Below are positions 1-5,765 of a stretch of DNA of 6,858 nt, in pieces. The stretch is from Candidatus Pacearchaeota archaeon (GTDB lineage: Archaea > Nanobdellota > Nanobdellia > Pacearchaeales > GW2011-AR1), in contig WJLC01000003.1 of the NCBI GenBank assembly GCA_014728745.1, forward strand, positions 1 through 6,858. The letters run 5' to 3'. Positions within the stretch are counted from its first letter, which is position 1, and the number at the start of each line of letters is the position of its first letter. A program made the translations under genes and the position numbers. The notes beneath the pieces were generated by a model. That model searched no databases, was not told the origin of the DNA, and was given only the letters and a program-made list of their open reading frames with translations.

Positions 1-1
1 G

Positions 2-91
2 GGCTGGAGCGGCACAGACAGCTTCACCTACACAGTCAGTGACGGCAATGGAAACGAAGACTCCGCCCAGGTGACCATCACCGTAAAATAG
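2..91 (+). CDS. 3' end of a surface-repeat protein (cadherin/VCBS-like), partial
   Basis: Only the last 29 codons and a TAG stop are in the window; the 5' part lies off the left edge. The frame reads GTDSFTYTVSDGNG, followed by a strand ending VTITVK, the typical last beta strands of cadherin-like, tandem-95 or VCBS repeats found in very large secreted adhesins. By analogy the protein is extracellular and structural or adhesive. I counted 51 G/C in 91 bases (56%), far above the AT-rich genes that follow, with C-ending codons such as ACC, GGC and GTC. This may reflect transfer or the unusual codon use of a giant surface gene. Its end overlaps by 14 bp the 3' end of the convergent minus-strand gene. 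The repeat type is recognised by eye only. Confidence 0.7.
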   Translation, partial: GWSGTDSFTYTVSDGNGNEDSAQVTITVK

Positions 92-404
92 AAGAAACAT
101 AACCTTCACATTCACTCCCGCCCCAGCTGGTTTTCCACTTACATCCAGAATTTTCACAATCATCTTCATTAATCTTATCTTCGCATATACTGCTTATACA
201 CTCATCAAAGCCAATAGTAGGCTCATCCCATCTACATCCATTTTGAGAATTACATTGAGTTTCTATGTTAATATTTCCACAACGACTACTTGTTCCAGTA
301 CAACTATAAGTTGCTTCAGCACTAACAAAAGACACACTTCCAACTAAAGCTATAATTAAGAATAATACAGAGAAAATTAATGCCTCTTTTCTAAATTTAA
401 TCAT
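78..404 (-). CDS. Small secreted Cys-rich repeat protein
   Basis: A 108-residue protein of unknown function. Residues 1-29 form a good Sec signal peptide: basic start (K3, R5, K6), hydrophobic core about 8-23, and a VSA site before E30. The mature part has nine cysteines (35, 42, 51, 57, 69, 74, 83, 88, 99). They fall into two copies of one pattern, C-x8-C-x4/5-C-x-W, at 42-59 and 74-90, so it is probably a disulfide-stabilised extracellular module. Similar short 'GCxW' repeats occur in surface proteins of DPANN archaea (family impression, not searched). The ATG at 402-404 lies about 25 bp from a TTTATAAA box, fitting a leaderless transcript. It is not an obvious RiPP precursor because it has a signal peptide and folded-domain spacing. 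Its last codons overlap the convergent surface-protein gene. Confidence 0.72.
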   Translation of the reverse strand: MIKFRKEALIFSVLFLIIALVGSVSFVSAEATYSCTGTSSRCGNINIETQCNSQNGCRWDEPTIGFDECISSICEDKINEDDCENSGCKWKTSWGGSECEGYVSSILR

Positions 405-418
405 GAAATAAAATAGAT

Positions 419-443
419 TTTGAGTTTTATAAAGTTTCTTATG
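419..443. repeat. 25-bp direct repeat, left copy
   Basis: Identical over 25 bases to 3487-3511, in the same orientation; similarity extends a few bases further left with a one-base indel (GATTTT versus GATTT). It lies between the kinase stop and the start of the secreted Cys-rich gene and contains that gene's TATA box. With its partner it brackets the whole RiPP-like cassette. Confidence 0.9.
426..433 (-). promoter_or_regulatory. TATA box of the secreted Cys-rich gene
   Basis: The palindromic octamer TTTATAAA is centred about 25 bp upstream of the A of the ATG at 404, the usual archaeal TATA-to-start distance, so the transcript would be leaderless. The box lies inside the left copy of the 25-bp direct repeat. 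Confidence 0.55.
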
Positions 444-469
444 AAATGATGCTATGCTTTATTTTATTT

Positions 470-1270
470 TTATAAATAAGAATCCATGACTTTTAGAAAT
501 CTCGTGTGAATATTTTTCTTTCTTTTAGATGGAAGATTAATGTTTTTCATTTCTGCAATTAATTGAACTGCTTTGATAAAGAGTTCTTTTTTAGTGTCTT
601 TTTCAATATTTTCATAGTCAAAACTAATTTTTTTTCTATACATTGAAATTATTTTTTCTTTATCCTGTGGGTGATTGAGAAGTAAAAGAGACAAATCTCT
701 AAGAGGATGCCCTCTGCCTGTGAATTCAAAATCAATATAGCAGTTTTTATTGTTTTTGATAAGAATGTTTCTTTTTTCTAAATCTCCGTGAATGAGTGTT
801 TTAAAATTTTGATAGCTTTCAGATTGCAAAACCTCTGCAATTTGTTTTGATATTTTAGGAAATTCTTTTTCATGATTTAAAACATACTCTGGGAGATTTT
901 TTGATTTGTGATTTGCCATAATTGGATTATTTAATTCATTGCTTTTTAAAAAGCAAGAATGAACTCTTGCCCAATCTTCAATTCCCACAAATAAGTCTCC
1001 TTTTGAATCACTTTCTATAAATTCAAAGCACCCAACATTCTTTTCATGCCCATAAAAAAGCGGGGTTATTATTAATTTGTTTTTACCAAACATTTCATAA
1101 AAAAATACCTCTCTCTTTAAATCTTTTTTAGAATTGTATTCTTTGACTAATATTTGTTGTCTGCCCAACTTGTAAACACTTTGGAAATTTCTATGAAATC
1201 CAGGGATAGTATACAAAAAAGCAGGTTTTTTGTGAAACATATTAACTAATATGTTTTCTATTTGTTTCAT
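470..1270 (-). CDS. APH/choline-kinase-fold phosphotransferase, candidate RiPP kinase
   Basis: A 266-residue soluble kinase-like protein of the aminoglycoside phosphotransferase (APH) fold. Visible motifs: K43 in LVKEY (likely ATP-binding lysine), E54 in KREVFFYE, a hinge-like CFEFIE at 81-86, the catalytic loop HGDLEKRN at 161-168 (D163 base, N168 metal ligand) and the second metal-binding DFE at 180-182. All key residues are present, so it should be active. The start lies 11 bp behind the stop of the Cys-rich precursor, with no Shine-Dalgarno, so the two are probably one transcript. APH folds phosphorylate antibiotics, choline, homoserine or fructosamines, and some RiPP pathways use related kinases on Ser/Thr. 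From position alone I infer the precursor core (rich in Ser, Thr and Tyr) as a possible substrate. A small-molecule substrate or a self-protection role is equally possible. Confidence 0.8.
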   Translation of the reverse strand: MKQIENILVNMFHKKPAFLYTIPGFHRNFQSVYKLGRQQILVKEYNSKKDLKREVFFYEMFGKNKLIITPLFYGHEKNVGCFEFIESDSKGDLFVGIEDWARVHSCFLKSNELNNPIMANHKSKNLPEYVLNHEKEFPKISKQIAEVLQSESYQNFKTLIHGDLEKRNILIKNNKNCYIDFEFTGRGHPLRDLSLLLLNHPQDKEKIISMYRKKISFDYENIEKDTKKELFIKAVQLIAEMKNINLPSKRKKNIHTRFLKVMDSYL

Positions 1271-1281
1271 TTTTAAGAAGT

Positions 1282-1500
1282 TTAATCAGAGCTGTAACAG
1301 CTTACGCACGAATAACAGCTAGATCCTGCATCACAGCTAAAGCAATCTGGTCCACTATAGCAGCCACCAGTAGAATAGCAATCTCCTGTAGAATAACAAT
1401 CAAATTCTGAATTTATTTGCTTTTTGTCACTTACATTTGCTTTTCCTTTTCTTAATTCTGTTGGCAATTCTTCAGTTAGTGGTTCTAATGTTTTAACCAT
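1282..1500 (-). CDS. Candidate RiPP precursor peptide with CYS-repeat core
   Basis: A 72-residue peptide with clear two-part design. Residues 1-34 are a charged, Cys-free leader-like region starting MVKTLEPLTEELP. Residues 35-72 hold eight cysteines (35, 41, 47, 53, 56, 62, 65, 68) plus many Ser, Gly, Tyr and Asp. Six cysteines start a C-[Y/F]-S triplet (35, 41, 47, 53, 62, 68), the first four spaced exactly six residues apart (CYSTGD, CYSTGG, CYSGPD, CFSCDA). There is no signal peptide. It lies beside a radical SAM/SPASM enzyme with a possible leader-binding domain and a HEXXH peptidase, as expected for a sactipeptide- or ranthipeptide-like substrate. The start is the only Met in the frame, about 25 bp from a TATA box. 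Alternative: an unmodified metal-binding (metallothionein-like) peptide. I recognise no named family. Confidence 0.8.
   Translation of the reverse strand: MVKTLEPLTEELPTELRKGKANVSDKKQINSEFDCYSTGDCYSTGGCYSGPDCFSCDAGSSCYSCVSCYSSD
1285..1398 (-). other. Predicted core region: six C-[Y/F]-S units
   Basis: This part encodes residues 35-72 of the precursor. The six C-[Y/F]-S triplets are written with six different codon strings: TGT-TAT-TCT, TGC-TAT-TCT, TGC-TAT-AGT, TGC-TTT-AGC, TGT-TAT-TCG and TGT-TAC-AGC. The repeat is therefore conserved as protein, not as a recent DNA duplication. The leader/core boundary is placed just before C35 by inspection; the true cleavage site is unknown. Confidence 0.6.
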
Positions 1501-1520
1501 GGTTTATTATGGTGTTTAGA

Positions 1521-1540
1521 ATTTATAAATATTTATATAT
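1521..1540. promoter_or_regulatory. Shared divergent promoter with two TATA boxes
   Basis: The 59-bp gap between the precursor start (1500, minus) and the peptidase start (1560, plus) holds a 20-bp A/T-only block. TTTATAAA at 1522-1529 is centred about 25 bp from the precursor ATG on the minus strand. TTTATATA at 1532-1539 is centred about 25 bp from the peptidase ATG on the plus strand. Both spacings fit archaeal TATA boxes driving leaderless transcripts, and neither gene has a Shine-Dalgarno. The two boxes lie side by side, so one TBP-binding region could serve both arms and link precursor and enzyme expression. Confidence 0.6.
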
Positions 1541-1559
1541 TTGAATAGCATTTAATTTT

Positions 1560-2255
1560 ATGGCAGAAGTTTGCTTTAAATTTGATAAAGAAAAAGACTT
1601 ATTTAATATTTGGGACACTTGCAATTATAAAACTGTTTTACAAGATGTTTCAAAAGGAATTCCCTTAAAAATTATTAAATTATGTAAGGGAAATAATTTT
1701 GAAGAGATTAAAGAAAAGATTTCTAAAGAATTGAAAATTATTCATTCGTCTCCACTTATACCTGTAATAGTTCAATCTGCAAATAATTCATGGAAGAAAA
1801 TACAAAATGATTTTTTTAATAAATTAGAACAAATAACAAACAAAAAATTTCCAAATAAAAAGATTACTGGTTATTTGACTACAGTTGGAAGATGCCCCTA
1901 CAGTTTCAAAGAATCCTGGTTTATGTTCAGATTTTTTGATTCTATTCCTGGAATCCTAAAAACAACAGCCCATGAGTTAATGCACTTATTTTTTCACGAA
2001 TATTATTGGGATGACATTGAAAAGCAAGTAGGAAAAGAAAAGACAAATGATTTAAAAGAAGCTTTGACAGTTCTTTTAAATCTTGAATTCAGGCATTTTT
2101 GGTTTGTCAAAGATAAAGGCTACTCAAAGCATGAAAAATTAAGGCTATTTATTGAAGATAATTGGAAAAAACAAAAAGATTTTGATGTTCTTTTAAAGAG
2201 GTGTGTAAACTATTTAAATAAAAATGATAAACAAACCTCTTTCAGTACAATTTGA
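1560..2255 (+). CDS. HEXXH zinc metallopeptidase, candidate leader peptidase
   Basis: A 231-residue protein with the zinc-peptidase signature HELMH at 138-142 (H138 and H142 zinc ligands, E139 catalytic) and a downstream glutamate in KEALT (E167), suitably placed to be the third, gluzincin-type zinc ligand. I do not recognise a specific family. There is no signal peptide or membrane segment, so it should act in the cytoplasm. The N-terminal 130 residues show no motif I know; C5, C21, C42, C112 and C215 are scattered. It starts 59 bp from the divergent precursor gene, and its 3' end overlaps the radical SAM gene by 32 bp, implying one transcript and translational coupling. By context it is a good candidate for removing the precursor's leader. 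This role is inferred; other peptide or protein substrates are possible. Confidence 0.75.
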   Translation: MAEVCFKFDKEKDLFNIWDTCNYKTVLQDVSKGIPLKIIKLCKGNNFEEIKEKISKELKIIHSSPLIPVIVQSANNSWKKIQNDFFNKLEQITNKKFPNKKITGYLTTVGRCPYSFKESWFMFRFFDSIPGILKTTAHELMHLFFHEYYWDDIEKQVGKEKTNDLKEALTVLLNLEFRHFWFVKDKGYSKHEKLRLFIEDNWKKQKDFDVLLKRCVNYLNKNDKQTSFSTI

Positions 2256-3486
2256 AATAACAGAAGCATGCACACACAAATGTAGACACTGTTATAACTA
2301 TTTTAATCATAATTCAAGAACTGAGAAAACCAAAAAAGGTATAATAGACTTTATTGCTGAGCAAGAATTTTTTGATATAACCTTGACAGGAGGAGAACCT
2401 CTTGTATATAAGGATTTGTTAAATTATTCTTTGGCTAAATTCAAGGAAAAAAATATGGATGTTAAACTAAATTCTAATTTGTACTTGTTAGATAAAGAAG
2501 ATGCAATTATATTTAAGGAAAATGGTTTGGATTCTGTATTAGGATCAATTTTAGGTTCTGATTCAAAAAAGCATGATTCTTTGACAGGTGTGAGCGGATC
2601 TTTTAGTAAATTAATTGATTCTGTAAAATATCTCTTAAACCAAAAGATTCCTGTTGCTTTGAACATGGTTGTAAACAAGAACAATTTATCTGATTTGTAT
2701 GATGTAGGCAAATTAACACAAAATTTAGGGATAAATTCTTTTTGTGCAACTCCTATGGTTATTTCACCTAATAAAGATTTAAGCGACTTAGAGCTTTCAG
2801 ATAGAGAATATATTCGCACGTTAAGCACACTGCTTGAATTGAAGTCAGATTTTGGTTTAAAAATAGACTCTTTACATCCTCCTTTACCCTGCATGTTTGA
2901 GGAAAGTGAAAGAGAAAAATACAGGATGTTCTTTGATAAAAGAAGCTGTGTCGCAGGAACAGGAACTCTTACTTTTTCTCCAAATGGAGATGTTAGGCCG
3001 TGCTCGCATAGTAATTTGATTTATGGAAACATTGTGGAAAATTCTTTAGAAGATATCCTAAAAGAAATGGAGATATGGAGAAATACAGACTTAATTCCAG
3101 AAGATTGTAATCCATGTGCATATGTGGAAAAATGTAGAGGAGGATGCAGAGTGTCAGCAGAGGCCTTTACTGGAAAATTAAATGGGGTGGAACCTTATTT
3201 TAAACATCCATTAAAAACAAAAATTCCAGAATTGCCAAAAAGAAGAATAAAATTAGAAAATCTTAAGCCAGTAAAAGGAAACATACGTTATAGAGATGAG
3301 CCTAATGGATTAAAAGCAGTTTATGTTTCTTCAAGAATAAATTCTCGTGTAACTGAAGATGAATTTAATGTTTTAAGAAGATTTGTTGCAGGAAAAACCT
3401 ATAATGAAATAATCAATGAAGTAAAAAATCCTAAAGTAATTGAGGAAATATCTAAAACCCTTGCAAGCAAACAGCTGCTTGTTTGA
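2224..3486 (+). CDS. Radical SAM/SPASM peptide-modifying enzyme with RRE-like C-terminus
   Basis: A 420-residue radical SAM enzyme. The CxxxCxxC at C16, C20, C23 binds the SAM-cleaving [4Fe-4S] cluster, and GGEP at 56-59 is the SAM-contact motif. The SPASM region follows the family pattern CX12GX4C (C242, G255, C260) and CX2CX5CX3C (C295, C298, C304, C308), giving sites for auxiliary clusters. The usual seventh cysteine after this is absent: no Cys follows C308, and F326 stands near its expected place. Residues about 353-420 resemble a PqqD/RRE winged helix, with short strands, then an FNVLRRFVAGKTYNEI helix-turn, then a final helix ending ASKQLLV. Such domains bind RiPP leaders. SPASM enzymes of this kind make thioether or C-C crosslinks in Cys-rich peptides. 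The ATG at 2224 follows an in-frame TAA at 2215; GAGGTG at 2198-2203 is too far (20 bp) for a normal ribosome site, so coupling with the upstream gene is likely. Confidence 0.88.
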   Translation: MINKPLSVQFEITEACTHKCRHCYNYFNHNSRTEKTKKGIIDFIAEQEFFDITLTGGEPLVYKDLLNYSLAKFKEKNMDVKLNSNLYLLDKEDAIIFKENGLDSVLGSILGSDSKKHDSLTGVSGSFSKLIDSVKYLLNQKIPVALNMVVNKNNLSDLYDVGKLTQNLGINSFCATPMVISPNKDLSDLELSDREYIRTLSTLLELKSDFGLKIDSLHPPLPCMFEESEREKYRMFFDKRSCVAGTGTLTFSPNGDVRPCSHSNLIYGNIVENSLEDILKEMEIWRNTDLIPEDCNPCAYVEKCRGGCRVSAEAFTGKLNGVEPYFKHPLKTKIPELPKRRIKLENLKPVKGNIRYRDEPNGLKAVYVSSRINSRVTEDEFNVLRRFVAGKTYNEIINEVKNPKVIEEISKTLASKQLLV

Positions 3487-3511
3487 TTTGAGTTTTATAA
3501 AGTTTCTTATG
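3487..3511. repeat. 25-bp direct repeat, right copy
   Basis: Perfect copy of 419-443. It begins directly after the radical SAM stop codon (3484-3486) and ends one base before the rtcB stop codon on the minus strand, filling the convergent gap. It carries the same TTTATAAA box (3494-3501), which has no gene start about 25 bp away on either strand, so here the box looks like a relic. Confidence 0.9.
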
Positions 3512-3512
3512 G

Positions 3513-4937
3513 TCACCCAATGCAAACAACCATTGGTTTTAATCTTGCGACTCTCTTACTAATATCTAAATCATGAACTACATCAACAACATCCTCAATA
3601 TCCTTGTAAGCATAAGGAGCTTCCTGGCTTATTAATTTGTATCCTCCTGAGGCTCTTAACTCAATGCCTTTCTTTTTCATCATTTCCTTAACCTCTTCCC
3701 CACTCATCTCCTTCATAGCCTTGTTCCTGCTCTTTTTTCTCCCAGCTCCGTGAACTGAGCTCCCCCAAGTCAACTCTTCTGACTTTTTTGTCCCAACAAG
3801 AACATAGCTTGGAGTTCCCATTGAGCCAGGAATAAAAACAGGCTGTCCAACTTTTCTGTAAGCAAGAGGAATTTCTTTTCTGCCAGGCCCAAAGCTTCGA
3901 GTAGCGCCTTTTCTATGAACACAAACCTTTTGCATTTTTCCATTGATTTCAAATTCTTCAAACTTTGCAATGTTATGGCAGACATCATAAACAACATCAA
4001 TTTTAACATCCGGAAACATATATTTCATTTCTTCTCTAACCCAGTGAGTTATAATCTGCTTGTTCACAAAAGCAAAATTAACAGCGCAAGCCATTGCATT
4101 GTAATAATCTTGCCCAAGCTTGCTTTTGATAGGAGCATTGATTAATTCACGGTCTGGCAAATCTTTAAAACCATATTCATTTTCCATTGCTTTTATGTAA
4201 TCTGAAGCAACCTGATGTCCAAAACCTCTGCTTCCGCAATGAATCATTATTGTAACCTGATCTTTTTTCAAGCCAAAAGCATTTGCAACTTTTTCATCAA
4301 AAATTTCATCAACATAATGAACATCTAAGAAATGATTTCCAGCTCCTAAGGTACCTAATTGTCCAAGGCCTCTTTTCATAGCTCTTTTAGAAACTTTGCT
4401 TGAATCTGCACCCTTTAAACAACCTTCTTCCTCCATGTGCTTGTAATCCTCTTTTTTTCCATAGCCCTCTTCAACAATAAAAGGAACACCCTTCTCTAGA
4501 ACTTTTTTGAACTTGTCTTTTGATATTTGAAAATTGCTCCCTCTTCCTACACCAGAAGGAATCTTCCTTGATAATTGGTCAGCAACCTCTTTTTGCTTTT
4601 TCAAAATATCCTGCTTTGTGAGGTTTGTTTTTAATAATCTGACACTGCAGTTAATATCATAGCCAACGCCTCCAGGACTTATTACTCCAGAATCCATGTC
4701 AAAAGCAGCCACCCCGCCAATTGGAAACCCATATCCTTGATGAGCATCTGCCAAACCTATTGACTTGTCAATTATGCCAGGCAAGTGAGCAACATTCATA
4801 ACTTGCTCCAAAGACTTGTCCTGCTTCATTTTTTCAATAAGTTTTTTAGAAGCATAAACTATCCCAGGAACTTTCATCCCACTTGTTTTAGGAATCTCAT
4901 AAATGTTCTTTGAAACTTTTTTTACTTCTATTGTCAT
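3513..4937 (-). CDS. rtcB: RtcB RNA-splicing ligase
   Basis: A 474-residue, complete RtcB, close to the usual length of about 480 without an intein. It joins RNA 2',3'-cyclic phosphate or 3'-phosphate ends to 5'-OH ends, using GTP and Mn2+, in archaeal tRNA splicing and RNA repair. Conserved blocks are intact: DINCSVR with metal ligands D94 and C97, GAGNHFLDVH with N201/H202, HCGSRGFGH with H233, HNIAKFE with H321, and SSVHGAGRKKSR with H396, the histidine that becomes guanylylated. The C-terminus MVVCIG is typical. There is no intein, although some archaeal homologues carry one. It is last in a minus-strand run with archease and an aldo/keto reductase, 29 bp after the latter. The ATG at 4935-4937 has no Shine-Dalgarno. 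Confidence 0.97.
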   Translation of the reverse strand: MTIEVKKVSKNIYEIPKTSGMKVPGIVYASKKLIEKMKQDKSLEQVMNVAHLPGIIDKSIGLADAHQGYGFPIGGVAAFDMDSGVISPGGVGYDINCSVRLLKTNLTKQDILKKQKEVADQLSRKIPSGVGRGSNFQISKDKFKKVLEKGVPFIVEEGYGKKEDYKHMEEEGCLKGADSSKVSKRAMKRGLGQLGTLGAGNHFLDVHYVDEIFDEKVANAFGLKKDQVTIMIHCGSRGFGHQVASDYIKAMENEYGFKDLPDRELINAPIKSKLGQDYYNAMACAVNFAFVNKQIITHWVREEMKYMFPDVKIDVVYDVCHNIAKFEEFEINGKMQKVCVHRKGATRSFGPGRKEIPLAYRKVGQPVFIPGSMGTPSYVLVGTKKSEELTWGSSVHGAGRKKSRNKAMKEMSGEEVKEMMKKKGIELRASGGYKLISQEAPYAYKDIEDVVDVVHDLDISKRVARLKPMVVCIG

Positions 4938-4966
4938 TTTTTATTATTTTTAAGACATTATTTGAT

Positions 4967-5740
4967 TTACTTTTCTTTCAACACTCTGTTAACAATTTTA
5001 ACATCTTCTTTTAAATCATGCATGCTTCCAATTCCCAGATCAATACAATCTGCAAACTTTTGCTTTAATCCGTATCTTATTGCTTTTTCTATTTTGTCTA
5101 TCTTTCCATTTCCAAAAATCTTTATGAGGATTATATCTTTTCCATTTTTTTTGCATTTTTTCAATACTCTTTTCATTTTTCCTCTTCTAACAGAATAAGT
5201 CTTGTCTCTGTAAGAGTATTTTATTCTAAAGCCCCTATAATTTAATGGAGCCATTATAATTTCAATATCTGGATGATCTGCTACTTCTCTTATTATGTTT
5301 GGCTTGTGACTTGAAAGTCCAATATGCTTAATGGCCTTGATTTTCTTCAGATAAGGGATTATATTAAGATATTTTTTCAGCTCTTTTTCAGAATCAACTG
5401 CATGCAAAAGCAAAATATCAATGTAATCTGTTCCAAGCTCTTTTAGCATTTTCTTAATATGTTTTTTGACTTTTTTCTCTCCAAAAACTCTTGTTATTTT
5501 GCTTATTAAAACAATATTGTCTCTTGAAACACCTTTTTTCTTAAGCACTTTTTTCAAACCCTCATTAACATGAGGATGAGTGCCATAATCATCAGAAGTA
5601 TCCCAAAAATTAATTCCTTTTTCATAAGCTTTTTTCAAAAGTCTTGCTCCGTGCTCTGGCTTAAACTTATCAATTCTGCCTGTTCCAAAGCACAATTTTG
5701 AAACCTTGCAGCCTGTTTTTTTTAGTTTTATTTTTTTCAT
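4967..5740 (-). CDS. Aldo/keto reductase family protein
   Basis: A 257-residue NAD(P)H-dependent oxidoreductase of the aldo/keto reductase (TIM-barrel) superfamily, cytoplasmic. The catalytic tetrad is visible: D47 in FWDTSDDYG, Y52, K81 in ISKI and H113 in LLLHAVD. GIGSMHDL at 236-243 corresponds to the cofactor-binding 'GxxxxxxL' turn near the C-terminus. It is shorter than typical members (about 280-330), with a compact C-terminal end. The middle (171-192) is unusually Arg/Lys/Tyr rich. The substrate cannot be told from sequence. It sits between archease and rtcB with gaps of 25 and 29 bp, so it is probably co-transcribed. AAGGAAAG at 5746-5753 (minus strand) may act as a weak ribosome site. 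A link to RNA repair is not established. Confidence 0.9.
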   Translation of the reverse strand: MKKIKLKKTGCKVSKLCFGTGRIDKFKPEHGARLLKKAYEKGINFWDTSDDYGTHPHVNEGLKKVLKKKGVSRDNIVLISKITRVFGEKKVKKHIKKMLKELGTDYIDILLLHAVDSEKELKKYLNIIPYLKKIKAIKHIGLSSHKPNIIREVADHPDIEIIMAPLNYRGFRIKYSYRDKTYSVRRGKMKRVLKKCKKNGKDIILIKIFGNGKIDKIEKAIRYGLKQKFADCIDLGIGSMHDLKEDVKIVNRVLKEK

Positions 5741-5765
5741 ATTTACTTTCCTTGGTTTAACAATT

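Noticed and set aside
78..404. Second RiPP precursor (nine cysteines)
   Set aside because: It has a Sec signal peptide and a repeated C-x8-C...C-x-W disulfide-type module, so it is better explained as a secreted surface protein.
470..1270. Antibiotic-resistance aminoglycoside phosphotransferase
   Set aside because: Only the general fold motifs match; the gene sits in a peptide-modification cassette in an archaeon, so a resistance label is unsupported.
2198..2203. GAGGTG as the Shine-Dalgarno of the radical SAM gene
   Set aside because: It is 20 bp before the ATG, and an in-frame TAA at 2215 prevents an earlier start; other genes here lack such sites.
2424..2894. Minus-strand open frame of 156 codons inside the radical SAM gene
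   Set aside because: It lies wholly within a gene with clear catalytic motifs and shows no motif of its own; a shadow frame.
3770..4145. Open frames on both strands inside rtcB (3770-4009 and 3915-4145)
   Set aside because: They overlap the conserved RtcB active-site region and have no promoter or recognisable protein features.
4962..5198. Plus-strand open frame opposite the aldo/keto reductase
   Set aside because: Phe/Ile/Ser-rich translation is what the complement of a Lys-rich gene gives; no independent support.
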